64,000 bases of DNA from an uncultured Ruegeria sp. (GTDB lineage Bacteria; Pseudomonadota; Alphaproteobacteria; Rhodobacterales; Rhodobacteraceae). The translations under genes were made by a program, and so were the position numbers. The stretch is from NCBI RefSeq assembly GCF_947497005.1, contig NZ_CANMFF010000016.1:1-64000 (forward strand), given 5' to 3'. Shown piece after piece: positions 7,866-17,024 of the stretch (its first letter is position 1; every line of letters begins with the position of its first letter). The notes below the pieces were generated by a model, which searched no databases, had not been told where the DNA came from, and saw only the letters and a list, made by a program, of their open reading frames with translations.

Positions 7866-9398
7866 ATGCGGAACCATCCCATTGTCGATCGTTTTTTCCA
7901 ATCCCTGATGACCGTTCTGCACGGTCCCGCCGTGCTGGCATTTCTACCGGCGCTAAGCCTAGGCGCGTTTTGGATCGGTGGTGAACGCGCCTTGATCGCA
8001 ATCGCATTGGGTTTACCCTTGATGCTTGCAGGCATCGGTGTTTATTCATCTGCCCCGACAAGCCAGAAAAGGCGACTAAGCGGGTTGCTGTCAAAAGACC
8101 GGTTCGAAACTGTTCTGTGGCAGGTTTTTGCGGATACTCGCCGTCAAGATGAAACTTCGGCCTGTTTCGCAGTGGTCCTGGACGACTATACCCAACTGCT
8201 TGATCTGCATGGCCAAGCGGCCGCGAACCATGTGGCTCAACAATTCTGTTCTCGTATGTTGGCGATGATTCGCGTCAATGATTGCGCAACTTGTATTGAT
8301 GGAAGCAAGATGATGGTTGTTCTGCGCCCCGCGCAGCAGCTTGATCTGGAAGCCTGCATACAGATGTCCGGTCGAATGCAATCCGCCGTTGAAGATCCTA
8401 TCGTGCTGAACGGAACCGGCGTCTATATGTCCTGCTCCATAGGTTTCTGCCTGAGCAGCAATGTCCGTGAGGGGTCAGCGATGGATTGGTGTCAGGCCGC
8501 GAACAGCGCCCTGCTGGAAGCGCAACAAAACGGGCCATCGACGATACGTTCCTTTTCGTCCGAAACACGCCGCCGGGCTCAGGTCAGAACAAATCTGCGC
8601 AAAGAGTTCGACACAGCATTGGAGAGCGGGGAAATCCGCCCTTGGTTTCAGCCACAGATCTCGACAGATACCGGACACGTCTCTGGTTTTGAGGCTCTGG
8701 CCCGTTGGGAGCATCCGGAAAAAGGAGTGCTGGGACCGACTGTGTTCCTACCCTTCGCCGAACAGGCCGAACTGATGGGGCAATTGGGACAAGCCATGCG
8801 GCACCACGCCTTTGCCGCAATGCACGACTGGGATCAGGCCGGTCTGCCAGTGCCGCGCATCGGAATCAATTTTTCCTCGGACGAGCTGCGCGACCCTCGC
8901 CTGATCGACCGCTTGAAATGGGAACTGGATCAATTCGATCTGACACCTGACAGACTGGCAGTCGAGGTGTTGGAAACCGTCTTTTCCAGAGGACCAGATG
9001 ACGTGATCACTCGCAATGTCACAGGGTTGGCCGCGATGGGATGCTGTATTGATCTGGATGATTTCGGCACCGGCCATGCCTCGATCGCGTCGATCAAAAG
9101 ATTCAATGTGTCCCGGATCAAGATCGACCGGTCCTTTGTGACCAAGGCGGATCAGGACACAAGCCAGCAGCAACTGGCTAGCGCTATTTTGACCATGGCG
9201 GAACAGCTGCATCTGGAAACTTTGGCCGAAGGCATCGAAACGCCGGGCGAGCACGCATTGATGGCACAGCTGGGATGCGACCACGTCCAGGGTTTTGGTA
9301 TCGGCAAGCCGATGCCCTTCGAAAAAACCGCGGGATGGATCACGTCTTATCGCAAGAAGATCGACAGAATGCCCAAAATCGGACGGCAAACGGGCTAA
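7866..9398 (+). CDS. Membrane EAL-domain c-di-GMP phosphodiesterase with degenerate GGDEF
   Basis: A 510-residue protein with two N-terminal membrane segments (about 19-37 and 41-60), a GGDEF-like domain and a C-terminal EAL domain. The GGDEF position reads DGSKM (145-149), so diguanylate cyclase activity is very unlikely. The EAL domain looks catalytically complete: EALARW (Glu276), Asn335 in INFSSDE, VEVLE (367-370), DDFGTG (398-403), Lys419 and AEGIET (Glu455). It should hydrolyse cyclic di-GMP at the inner membrane, with the degenerate domain perhaps sensing GTP. No partner gene is adjacent; yidC follows on the same strand. Confidence 0.92.
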   Translation: MRNHPIVDRFFQSLMTVLHGPAVLAFLPALSLGAFWIGGERALIAIALGLPLMLAGIGVYSSAPTSQKRRLSGLLSKDRFETVLWQVFADTRRQDETSACFAVVLDDYTQLLDLHGQAAANHVAQQFCSRMLAMIRVNDCATCIDGSKMMVVLRPAQQLDLEACIQMSGRMQSAVEDPIVLNGTGVYMSCSIGFCLSSNVREGSAMDWCQAANSALLEAQQNGPSTIRSFSSETRRRAQVRTNLRKEFDTALESGEIRPWFQPQISTDTGHVSGFEALARWEHPEKGVLGPTVFLPFAEQAELMGQLGQAMRHHAFAAMHDWDQAGLPVPRIGINFSSDELRDPRLIDRLKWELDQFDLTPDRLAVEVLETVFSRGPDDVITRNVTGLAAMGCCIDLDDFGTGHASIASIKRFNVSRIKIDRSFVTKADQDTSQQQLASAILTMAEQLHLETLAEGIETPGEHALMAQLGCDHVQGFGIGKPMPFEKTAGWITSYRKKIDRMPKIGRQTG

Positions 9399-9524
9399 AG
9401 TACCGAGTTTAGCACCACGGAAGATCGAACCGTGATGAAATTTCGAGCGATTCCGCTTGACCTTTGGGCCTGCACTCTGTTGAACCCTGCGGGTGTCTTT
9501 CACTGCTCAAGGTGGCTGTCCCAG

Positions 9525-11354
9525 ATGGACGATCAGAACAAGAATCTCATCCTCGCAACCGCGCTCAGCTTTCTGGTGATCCTGGTCTGGTTCGTGCTGT
9601 TCCCTCCACCGGAACCGACACCGACCGCAGAACAGGCTGAAACTGTCGGTGTCGAAGGCGAAGACGTTCAGACGCCAAGCGCCACTGACGCAGGCGTTGT
9701 CGGTGAAGCAACCGCAACCACCTCTGAAGCAGAACCCGAGGCCACGGCACCCCGGGTCAACATCGATACACCCCGTCTGACCGGCAGCCTGTCGCTTGCC
9801 GGGGGCCGAATTGATGAGTTGTCGCTCAAGGACTACAAGGTTTCGCTGGCCGAGGATTCTCCGATCGTCGAGCTTTTGTCGCCGGTTGGAAGTGAATCCG
9901 CTTATTATGCCCTCTATGGCTGGGCTCCCGGCGCAGGTTTGACAGCCGCGGATGTCCCCGGCCCAAATACCCTCTGGGCGCTTGAGCAGGGCGAGACTCT
10001 GGGCGTTGACACACCGGTGACGCTGGCCTGGGACAATGGCAATGGTCTGACTTTCCGCCGCACCATCGCCGTGGACGAGAACTATATGTTCTCGGTCACT
10101 CAATCGGTCGAGAACGCCACTGAAGCCGAAGTCGGCATGGCCCCATACGGCATCCTAGCACGCCATGGCATCGGTGAAGACGGTGATTTGCCTGGCTTGA
10201 AGAATTTTTTCATTCTTCATGAGGGCGTTATGGTCATGGCTGATGGCGTTCTGGATGAAATCGATTATGGCGATGTGCGCGACTTTGACATCGACCCCAA
10301 TGAACGCGCGCAGGCCGAGGTCTTTCAGGTCAAGGAAGGCGGCTGGGTCGGGTTCACCGACCACTACTGGATGACCACCCTGATCCCGGCTGAGGGCGCA
10401 ACATTCAAGGCAGCCGCCAAGTACGATGCGCGCCGCAAGATTTACCAGACAGAAACAGTTCTGCCGACACTGACAGTTGCATCCGGCGCCACCGAAGAGG
10501 TCACGACCCAACTGTTCGCTGGTGCCAAGGAATGGGAAACCATCCGCGAATATCAGGCCGAAGGTGTTCAGAAGTTCATCGACAGCATTGATTGGGGCTG
10601 GTTCTACTTCCTGACCAAGCCGATCTTCTGGCTGCTGCACAACATCAACGCCCTGATCGGTAACATGGGCTGGTCGATCATCGGCCTGACGCTGATCATC
10701 AAGGCGATCCTGTTCCCGCTGGCATTCAAATCCTACGTCTCGATGGCGAAGATGAAGGAACTGCAGCCGCAGATGGAAGCCCTGAAAGAAGCCGCAGGCG
10801 ACGACCGCCAGAAGATGCAGCAGGGCATGATGGAGCTGTACAAGAAAGAAAAGGTGAACCCCGCTGCGGGCTGCCTGCCAATCCTAATGCAAATCCCGAT
10901 CTTCTTCTCGCTGTACAAGGTGATCTTCGTCACTATCGAACTGCGTCAAGCCCCTTGGTTTGGTCCGTTCCGGGACCTGAGCGCGCCGGACCCGACCTCG
11001 ATCATGAACTTCTTTGGCTGGCTGCCATGGGCCGGGCCGCAGCCCGACAGCTTGATGGCCCTGATCTTCATCGGCATTCTGCCGCTGCTGCTGGGTATCT
11101 CGATGTGGTTACAGCAGAAACTGAATCCGGCACCAACAGACGCAACGCAGGCCATGATCTTTGCCTGGATGCCGTGGGTCTTCATGTTCATGTTGGGGGG
11201 GTTCGCCAGTGGTCTGGTCGTGTACTGGATTGCAAACAACACGATCACCTTTACGCAGCAATATCTGATCATGCGCAGCCAGGGCTACAAGCCTGACGTG
11301 TTCGGAAACATTAGGTCCGGCTTCAAACGGGCGCAAAAAACGGACAACAAATGA
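9525..11354 (+). CDS. yidC: Membrane protein insertase YidC
   Basis: A 609-residue insertase of the Oxa1/YidC family. The chosen start, ATG 9525, gives the typical N terminus MDDQNKNLILATALSFLVI with the first membrane segment; an upstream GTG at 9432 would add 31 residues that do not resemble the family. A large periplasmic domain follows (about 30-370), then the five-helix core with GWSIIGLTLIIK and AAGCLPILMQIPIFFSLYK. It inserts and folds inner-membrane proteins alone or with SecYEG. Its last four bases overlap the MOSC-domain gene. Confidence 0.97.
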   Translation: MDDQNKNLILATALSFLVILVWFVLFPPPEPTPTAEQAETVGVEGEDVQTPSATDAGVVGEATATTSEAEPEATAPRVNIDTPRLTGSLSLAGGRIDELSLKDYKVSLAEDSPIVELLSPVGSESAYYALYGWAPGAGLTAADVPGPNTLWALEQGETLGVDTPVTLAWDNGNGLTFRRTIAVDENYMFSVTQSVENATEAEVGMAPYGILARHGIGEDGDLPGLKNFFILHEGVMVMADGVLDEIDYGDVRDFDIDPNERAQAEVFQVKEGGWVGFTDHYWMTTLIPAEGATFKAAAKYDARRKIYQTETVLPTLTVASGATEEVTTQLFAGAKEWETIREYQAEGVQKFIDSIDWGWFYFLTKPIFWLLHNINALIGNMGWSIIGLTLIIKAILFPLAFKSYVSMAKMKELQPQMEALKEAAGDDRQKMQQGMMELYKKEKVNPAAGCLPILMQIPIFFSLYKVIFVTIELRQAPWFGPFRDLSAPDPTSIMNFFGWLPWAGPQPDSLMALIFIGILPLLLGISMWLQQKLNPAPTDATQAMIFAWMPWVFMFMLGGFASGLVVYWIANNTITFTQQYLIMRSQGYKPDVFGNIRSGFKRAQKTDNK

Positions 11355-12088
11355 GCGGAATGGTCTCAGGCCTTTGGCGCCACCCGATCAAAAGCCATGG
11401 GCGTGAATCCCTGAGCCAAGTCACAGTTATCCCCGGGCAGACAATGCCCGGGGATCGCGTTTGGGCGGTTGCTCATGAGGTCGCGAAAACCGATGGCTCG
11501 GAATGGGCATCTTGTTCGAATTTCAGCCGTACAGCCAAAGCACCCAAGCTGGCGGCGATCTCGGCGGAAATGTTGGGGGAACGGGTGACCCTGTCCCACC
11601 CAGAGCGACCTGATTTGAATTTTGCGCCCGATACCGAGCAAGAGATTTTTCTGAATTGGGTAAAACCGTTAATGCCTGCGGACCGCGCGGCATCGGCCCG
11701 GATTGTCCGGGTACCGGGACGTGGCATGACCGACAGCGATTTCCCGTCGGTCAGCCTGTGCAACATGGCTTCGCACCGTGCGATCGAACAGAAACTGGGC
11801 CAGACCCTGTCCACTGTGCGGTGGCGTGGCAACGTCTGGTTCGAAGGTCTGCCTTTGTGGGATGAGTTTGACTGGCTGGGTCGGGACGTTCGCATAGGTG
11901 AGGCCGTGTTTCGTGTACGCGAGCGCATCACCCGCTGTATGGCCACCACAGCCAACCCCCAAACCGGCGAGCGGGACGTGGATACGCTGCGCGCTCTCAA
12001 CAGCTGGGATCATCAGGATTTCGGCGTCTACGCCGAGGTCATTCAGGGCGGTGAAATCCGCATAAACGATGAGGTGCAGGTGCTATGA
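11351..12088 (+). CDS. MOSC domain-containing protein
   Basis: A 245-residue protein with an N-terminal beta-barrel part (VSGLWRHPIKSHGRESL) and a MOSC domain. The conserved cysteine is in ERITRCMATTANPQTGERD near residue 198. MOSC proteins, named after the molybdenum cofactor sulfurase C-terminal domain, carry sulfur or bind molybdopterin in N-oxide and hydroxylamine reduction. The precise substrate is not evident. It overlaps yidC by 4 bp and engB by 4 bp, so the three genes are probably co-translated even though their functions differ. Confidence 0.88.
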   Translation: MSGMVSGLWRHPIKSHGRESLSQVTVIPGQTMPGDRVWAVAHEVAKTDGSEWASCSNFSRTAKAPKLAAISAEMLGERVTLSHPERPDLNFAPDTEQEIFLNWVKPLMPADRAASARIVRVPGRGMTDSDFPSVSLCNMASHRAIEQKLGQTLSTVRWRGNVWFEGLPLWDEFDWLGRDVRIGEAVFRVRERITRCMATTANPQTGERDVDTLRALNSWDHQDFGVYAEVIQGGEIRINDEVQVL

Positions 12089-12738
12089 CCACACTTCCTT
12101 TCCCACTGGTTGAGGATCCGGATGAGTTCGCAAAGGAACGCGGACGCAAGCTGTTTGCGGGCCCTTCCGAGTTCGTCAAAGGCGTCGTCGCCATGAACGG
12201 TTTGCCCGCCCCTGACAGGCTGGAAGTCTGTTTTGCAGGGCGCTCAAATGTCGGCAAGTCCAGCCTGATCAACGCCTTGACCGGTACCAAAGGCCTGGCA
12301 CGCGCGTCCAACACCCCCGGTCGCACACAAGAGATCAACTTTTTCACCCAAGGCCCAGATCTCTATCTTGTGGATCTGCCGGGCTATGGCTATGCCAACG
12401 CCCCGGTGAAAGTGGTCGAGAAGTGGCAGAAGCTGCTGAAACAATACCTCAGCGGTCGCCAGACATTGCGCCGTGCCTTCGTCCTGATCGATGCACGCCA
12501 CGGCGTAAAACCGGTTGACGCTGAAATCATGAAACTGCTGGACACCAGCGCCGTGACTTTTCAGTGCGTTCTGACCAAGGCAGACAAGGTCAAAACTGGG
12601 GATCGTGAAAAGGTTCTGGAACAAACCCGAGCAGCACTGTCCAAGCATCCCGCAGCTTTCCCGGAAATTGTACTGACCTCATCCGAGAAAGGTGACGGCA
12701 TCGCAACCTTGCGGTCTATCATTGCGCATCTGGAATAG
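12085..12738 (+). CDS. engB: Ribosome biogenesis GTPase EngB/YsxC/YihA
   Basis: A 217-residue TrmE-Era-EngA-like GTPase needed for late assembly of the large ribosomal subunit. Visible GTPase motifs are GRSNVGKSS (52-60), the TPGRTQ switch I region, DLPGYG (G3) and TKAD (G4). The length is typical. The start overlaps the stop of the MOSC gene (ATGA). A 60-bp gap carrying a hairpin separates it from argB. Confidence 0.96.
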   Translation: MTTLPFPLVEDPDEFAKERGRKLFAGPSEFVKGVVAMNGLPAPDRLEVCFAGRSNVGKSSLINALTGTKGLARASNTPGRTQEINFFTQGPDLYLVDLPGYGYANAPVKVVEKWQKLLKQYLSGRQTLRRAFVLIDARHGVKPVDAEIMKLLDTSAVTFQCVLTKADKVKTGDREKVLEQTRAALSKHPAAFPEIVLTSSEKGDGIATLRSIIAHLE

Positions 12739-12762
12739 CTTCGCCCTTGGCACCGCCGTGCA

Positions 12763-12793
12763 AAGGTCCTAACACGGTTTTCCAGAGGACCTT
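12763..12793 (+). promoter_or_regulatory. Hairpin covering the argB ribosome-binding site
   Basis: AAGGTCCT (12763-12770) is perfectly complementary to AGGACCTT (12786-12793), with a 15-nt loop. The right arm contains AGGAC, the apparent Shine-Dalgarno sequence located 8 nt before the argB ATG. Folding would occlude it. Seen in sequence; a regulatory role is inferred. Confidence 0.5.
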
Positions 12794-12798
12794 AAGCC

Positions 12799-13662
12799 AT
12801 GAAGACACGAGATATGAACCGGGACTGGATCGCAACCGCAGCCACACTCAACAGCGCCCTGCCTTATCTGCAGCGCTATGACGGAGCCATAGTCGTCATC
12901 AAGCTTGGCGGACACGCCATGGGCAGCGACGAGGCGATGGAAAGCTTTGCCCGCGACGTGGTTCTGATGCGCCAAGTGGGGGTGAATCCGGTAGTCGTGC
13001 ATGGCGGCGGTCCGATGATAAACGCGATGCTCGGCAAGCTGGATATCCAGTCGGAATTCGTGAATGGCAAGCGCGTGACCGACAAAGCCACGGTTGAAGT
13101 GGTCGAGATGGTTCTGTCCGGCCTTGTGAACAAACGCATCGTTCAGGCGATCAACGATCAGGGTGGCTCGGCCGTGGGCCTGTCGGGCAAAGATGCAAGC
13201 CTGATGGTCTGCGAACAGACGGATGCGTCGCTGGGCTTTGTTGGCACCCCTGCCGAGATGAATCCGAAAATCCTGCATGATCTGTTCTCGCATGACGTGA
13301 TTCCGGTGATCGCCCCGCTGGGTGCAGGCCGCGAGGGTGAGACATTCAACGTAAACGGCGACACGGCAGCCGGGGCGATCGCCTCAGCGCTTAAGGCAGA
13401 CCGTCTGTTGCTGCTGACCGATGTCTCGGGCGTGAAGAATGCAGCGGGTGAAGTTGTGACCGAACTGAAGGCAGGTCAGATCAGGGAAATGACCCGCGAA
13501 GGCACCATTGCAGGCGGCATGATCCCCAAGACTGAAACTGCACTGGATGCCTTGCACAGCGGCGTTCGGGCGGTTGTCATACTCGACGGGCGTGCACCAA
13601 ACGCGGTGCTGCTGGAGCTGTTCACGGAACACGGGGCCGGGTCACTGATACGACCAGACTGA
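12799..13662 (+). CDS. argB: Acetylglutamate kinase
   Basis: A 287-residue amino-acid kinase that phosphorylates N-acetylglutamate, the second step of arginine synthesis. It shows IKLGGHAMG (34-42) for ATP/phosphate binding, VVHGGGP for the substrate loop and the C-terminal DGRAPNAVLLELF helix. The N-terminal helix preceding the kinase fold resembles that of arginine-sensitive hexameric enzymes, so feedback inhibition is likely. An in-frame ATG at 12814 is an alternative start, but 12799 has the better-placed AGGAC. No other arg gene is in the window. Confidence 0.97.
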   Translation: MKTRDMNRDWIATAATLNSALPYLQRYDGAIVVIKLGGHAMGSDEAMESFARDVVLMRQVGVNPVVVHGGGPMINAMLGKLDIQSEFVNGKRVTDKATVEVVEMVLSGLVNKRIVQAINDQGGSAVGLSGKDASLMVCEQTDASLGFVGTPAEMNPKILHDLFSHDVIPVIAPLGAGREGETFNVNGDTAAGAIASALKADRLLLLTDVSGVKNAAGEVVTELKAGQIREMTREGTIAGGMIPKTETALDALHSGVRAVVILDGRAPNAVLLELFTEHGAGSLIRPD

Positions 13663-13684
13663 ACCCTGAGCGCGAGGAAGAGAC

Positions 13685-14371
13685 ATGACAAATCTTGCAC
13701 AACCTTCCTCTGATCCCGTTGTTGCCACCTATGAACAGGTTGAGCGCGCAGCACGGCGCGCGGGGTTGATCGTCATGGGTGCGCTGCATCCCCATCATGC
13801 CGCTGCCAATCAACTCGACACCGGCACGCTGATCCTGTTGGGGGCCGGTGCTGATTTCTGGCCTGTTCTGAAAGCCTCAACAGAGTGGTACGGGCCCGAC
13901 CCGGTAGACCGATGGTCGACAAGAGTGGTGAGCCAGATGGCACAGGCGTTTGGTGCTCAGGCGTATTTCCCGTTTGGAGGTCCTCCCTACACTCCATTCA
14001 TAGACTGGGCCCTCAAGTCGGGGCGTACGTTCAGCAGCCCGGTCGGGGCGCTCGTGCATGACACCGTTGGCATGATGATTTCGTATCGCGGCGCACTGCA
14101 CTTTGCCGAAGAGTTTGCCATCCCCGAGGCGTCCTGTGTTTCGCCTTGTGAAACCTGTGCCGCACCCTGCACTACGGCCTGCCCGGTCGGAGCGCTGAAT
14201 TCGCACGACTTCTATAACATCGCCACCTGCCACGATTATCTTAGTACCACTGACGGTCAGACCTGCATGACTGGCGGTTGCCTTGTCCGCCTCGCCTGCC
14301 CGCTCAGCATGGGCGCAGGGCGCGACCCCGAACAGTCAGCCCATCATATGAGAGCTTTTCATCCGTTATGA
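13685..14371 (+). CDS. Ferredoxin-like 4Fe-4S protein (QueG-related C terminus)
   Basis: A 228-residue protein with an N-terminal alpha/beta region and a C-terminal cysteine cluster: CETC..C...CP near residues 160-171, plus further cysteines at CHDY, TCMTGGC and ACP. These can bind one or two 4Fe-4S clusters. The arrangement resembles the ferredoxin part of epoxyqueuosine reductase, but the cobalamin-binding portion is absent. The function is therefore open. It follows argB by 22 bp and overlaps the SixA-like gene by 4 bp, suggesting co-expression. Confidence 0.78.
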   Translation: MTNLAQPSSDPVVATYEQVERAARRAGLIVMGALHPHHAAANQLDTGTLILLGAGADFWPVLKASTEWYGPDPVDRWSTRVVSQMAQAFGAQAYFPFGGPPYTPFIDWALKSGRTFSSPVGALVHDTVGMMISYRGALHFAEEFAIPEASCVSPCETCAAPCTTACPVGALNSHDFYNIATCHDYLSTTDGQTCMTGGCLVRLACPLSMGAGRDPEQSAHHMRAFHPL

Positions 14372-14865
14372 CCCGCACCCTGATCCTGACACGTCATGCA
14401 AAATCCAGCTGGGACAATCCGGAGCTTGGCGATCATGAACGCCCGCTGAACAAGCGCGGGCGCAAGTCAGCCCCAGCGGTTGCTGCGTGGTTGCGTGACC
14501 ATGGCTGGCTGCCGGATGAAGTGCTTAGTTCGACTTCAACCCGCACCCGCGAGACATGGGATCGGATGGGCTTGCAAGCCGATAAGGTCTGTTTTCACGG
14601 CACGCTCTATCACGCGGGCTCGGAAAGCATGTTACAAGAGCTGTCCGGTGCCACGGAACCGACCGTATTGATGTTGGGCCACAATCCCGGAATCGCCGAT
14701 TTCGCCAACCGCCTTGTGCGGCAACCCCCGGATCACATGCGTTTTTTCGACTACCCGTCCTGTGCAACCACGGTCATGACTTTCGACATTAACAGCTGGT
14801 CCGAAATCCAATGGCATACAGGCACAGTACTGGGGTTCACCATCCCGCGTGAGTTGATCGAATAG
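14368..14865 (+). CDS. SixA-like histidine phosphatase
   Basis: A 165-residue member of the histidine phosphatase (phosphoglycerate mutase) superfamily. The catalytic RHG motif appears as TRHAKSSW (His10), as in SixA. The second histidine is in LMLGHNPGIADF. SixA removes phosphate from histidine-containing phosphotransfer domains, but many homologues act on small molecules, so the target is uncertain. ATG 14368 overlaps the preceding stop codon (ATGA) and gives the correct N terminus; an upstream in-frame start at 14278 would lie deep in the ferredoxin-like gene. Confidence 0.88.
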   Translation: MTRTLILTRHAKSSWDNPELGDHERPLNKRGRKSAPAVAAWLRDHGWLPDEVLSSTSTRTRETWDRMGLQADKVCFHGTLYHAGSESMLQELSGATEPTVLMLGHNPGIADFANRLVRQPPDHMRFFDYPSCATTVMTFDINSWSEIQWHTGTVLGFTIPRELIE

Positions 14866-14868
14866 AAA

Positions 14869-14892
14869 AAGGCGAGGCAATGCCCCGCCTTC
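14869..14892. terminator. Bidirectional terminator between convergent genes
   Basis: AAGGCG.GGC pairs with GCC.CGCCTT around an AAT loop. The hairpin lies between the SixA-like gene and bztD, which converge here. A-rich sequence on the left gives a U-run for the minus transcript. Confidence 0.8.
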
Positions 14893-14914
14893 GTTCTTAA
14901 GATCCTGATTAGGA

Positions 14915-15706
14915 TCAGTGACCCAGAATCTGGCTGAGGAACAGTTTGGTCCGCTCGCTCTGCGGGTTGTTGAAGAACTCTTCCGGTTCGTTCTGTTCAA
15001 CAATCTGACCCGCATCCATGAAGATCACACGGTTGGCCACCTGCCGTGCAAAGCCCATCTCGTGGGTCACACACAGCATGGTCATGCCTTCCTCGGCCAG
15101 TTCGATCATGGTGTCGAGCACCTCTTTGATCATCTCGGGGTCTAGTGCGGATGTCGGTTCATCGAACAACATAATCCGCGGCATCATGCAGAGTGAGCGG
15201 GCAATCGCCACACGCTGCTGCTGACCACCTGACAGCTGGCCGGGATACTTGTCGGCTTGCTCGGGTATCTTAACCTTTTCCAGGAAATGCATCGCACGCT
15301 CTTCGGCCTCTTTTTTGGGCGTCTTGCGCACCCAAATCGGGGCCAGCGTGCAGTTTTCCAGAATGGTCAGGTGCGGGAACAGGTTGAAGTGCTGGAACAC
15401 CATGCCAACCTCGGACCGGATCTTGTCGATGTTCTTGAGGTCATTCGACAGTTCGGTTCCGTCCACCATGATCGTGCCCTGCTGGTGTTCCTCCAGCGCG
15501 TTCAGGCAACGGATCAGGGTGGATTTACCAGACCCCGACGGACCTGCGATCACGATCCGCTCGCCTTGATTGACGGTCAGATTGATATCGCGCAGCACGT
15601 GGAACGACCCGTACCACTTGTTCATGTTGTTGATTTCGATGGCGACCTCGTCGCTCACCTGCATCTTTGAGCGGTCGATTTCGCGTTCAATTGCAAGTTC
15701 AGACAT
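14915..15706 (-). CDS. bztD: Polar amino-acid ABC transporter ATP-binding protein
   Basis: A 263-residue ATPase with Walker A GPSGSGKST (55-63), signature LSGGQQQRVAIARSL and Walker B IMLFDEPTSALD. It energises uptake of glutamate, glutamine, aspartate and asparagine in the BztABCD/AapJQMP family. It is the last gene of the operon, 12 bp after bztC. Assignment to Bzt rather than another polar amino-acid system rests on the four-gene arrangement with two unusually long permeases. Confidence 0.93.
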   Translation of the reverse strand: MSELAIEREIDRSKMQVSDEVAIEINNMNKWYGSFHVLRDINLTVNQGERIVIAGPSGSGKSTLIRCLNALEEHQQGTIMVDGTELSNDLKNIDKIRSEVGMVFQHFNLFPHLTILENCTLAPIWVRKTPKKEAEERAMHFLEKVKIPEQADKYPGQLSGGQQQRVAIARSLCMMPRIMLFDEPTSALDPEMIKEVLDTMIELAEEGMTMLCVTHEMGFARQVANRVIFMDAGQIVEQNEPEEFFNNPQSERTKLFLSQILGH

Positions 15707-15718
15707 GTGTTGAACTCC

Positions 15719-17023
15719 TTAACGGTGGCCAGTCTGAAGCTTGCGCTCCAGATACATGGAATAACGGGACATGGAGAAGCAGACGACGAAGAACAGCGCG
15801 CCAATGAAGGCGAATAGTTCCCAGTAGATGCCATTCCACGCGGTATCGGCGCGGATCGCGTTAGCTAGGCCAAGCACGTCGAACAGCCCGATGATCGACA
15901 CCAGAACCGTATCCTTGAAGATCCCGATGAATGTGCTCACGATGCCCGGAATTGAAATTTTCAGGGCTTGCGGCATGATGATCAACCGCTGTGCTTGCCA
16001 GTAGTTCAGGCCCAAACTGTCGGCGCCTTCGTACTGACCCCGTGGCAAGGCAGCCAGACCACCCCGGATCACTTCGGCCATATAGGCGGCCGAGAACAGG
16101 GTCATCATGATCATCACCCGCAGGATGATGTCAAAGTTGGTGCCCGGTGGCAGGAACAGGTTCAGCAGCAGCGACGCCACAAACAACAGGGTGATCAGCG
16201 GCACGCCACGGATGAACTCGATAAAGCCCACGCACATGTATTTGACGATCAGCAAGTCGGACTGGCGACCCAGCGCCAAAACGACCCCGATTGGCAGGGA
16301 TACACCAATGGCGACAACACCCAGCAAGATCGCCAGCATGAATCCACCGAACTGACGGCTTTGAACGGCCTCAATGCCGATGGGCAGGATCGAATCCAAT
16401 GCGCCAACGAAGTAGCTGGAAAGCAGCAGCCACCAGATCAGTGCGGCGACGGCGCTGCCGATCATCCCGATCAACTCGCTAAGTTGCTTGCTCAGAGCAG
16501 AGTATACGCCCCACCCGATGACAAAACCCAGCGCGGCTGAGATCGGGCCCCAGATAGTGCCACCCCACATCAGGAACGGCATCAGGAACGGGTAGATCGC
16601 GGTGAAAATCAGCAACTTGCTCGGCACCCGGTCCGAATACAGCACCGGTGCCAGGGCAACCAGCAACAGAACAAGCGCCAGAATCGGGCGCCAATACAGA
16701 TGGCTTGGGTAGAATCCGAACAACAACTGCAGCCAGCGGTCGTTGATGACGGCCCAGCAAGCATGACCATGGGTAGAGCCCCAGGTTGCCATCATGATCT
16801 CACGACACTCTGTCAGTGAATTGGCGTTCCAAACGGATTGGAACGTCCATGGCAAAACGCCCGACAACACATACCAAATCGCATAGAGCGAAACCAGCGT
16901 CAGGATCGAGTTAAACCATCCAGAAAACAGGTTATGCTTGGCCCAGCCGATTAGCCCGACTTCGGATGCAGGCGGAGCTTGCTCCGGCAACATTTCCGTG
17001 CGGACAAATGAAACATCACTCAT
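15719..17023 (-). CDS. bztC: Polar amino-acid ABC transporter permease (BztC/AapM type)
   Basis: A 434-residue inner-membrane permease, longer than typical polar amino-acid permeases because of an extra N-terminal membrane region. The HisM-type domain includes GFIEFIRGVPLITLLF, and the ATPase-contacting EAA-type loop reads EVIRGGLAALPRGQYEGADSLGL in part. ATG 17023 was chosen because it lies just past the bztB stop codon; an in-frame ATG at 17047 would overlap bztB by 23 bp. It pairs with BztB to form the channel. Confidence 0.93.
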   Translation of the reverse strand: MSDVSFVRTEMLPEQAPPASEVGLIGWAKHNLFSGWFNSILTLVSLYAIWYVLSGVLPWTFQSVWNANSLTECREIMMATWGSTHGHACWAVINDRWLQLLFGFYPSHLYWRPILALVLLLVALAPVLYSDRVPSKLLIFTAIYPFLMPFLMWGGTIWGPISAALGFVIGWGVYSALSKQLSELIGMIGSAVAALIWWLLLSSYFVGALDSILPIGIEAVQSRQFGGFMLAILLGVVAIGVSLPIGVVLALGRQSDLLIVKYMCVGFIEFIRGVPLITLLFVASLLLNLFLPPGTNFDIILRVMIMMTLFSAAYMAEVIRGGLAALPRGQYEGADSLGLNYWQAQRLIIMPQALKISIPGIVSTFIGIFKDTVLVSIIGLFDVLGLANAIRADTAWNGIYWELFAFIGALFFVVCFSMSRYSMYLERKLQTGHR

Positions 17024-17024
17024 A

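Noticed and set aside
7866..9398. Annotation as a bifunctional diguanylate cyclase/phosphodiesterase
   Set aside because: The GGDEF signature is DGSKM, so only the phosphodiesterase half appears active.
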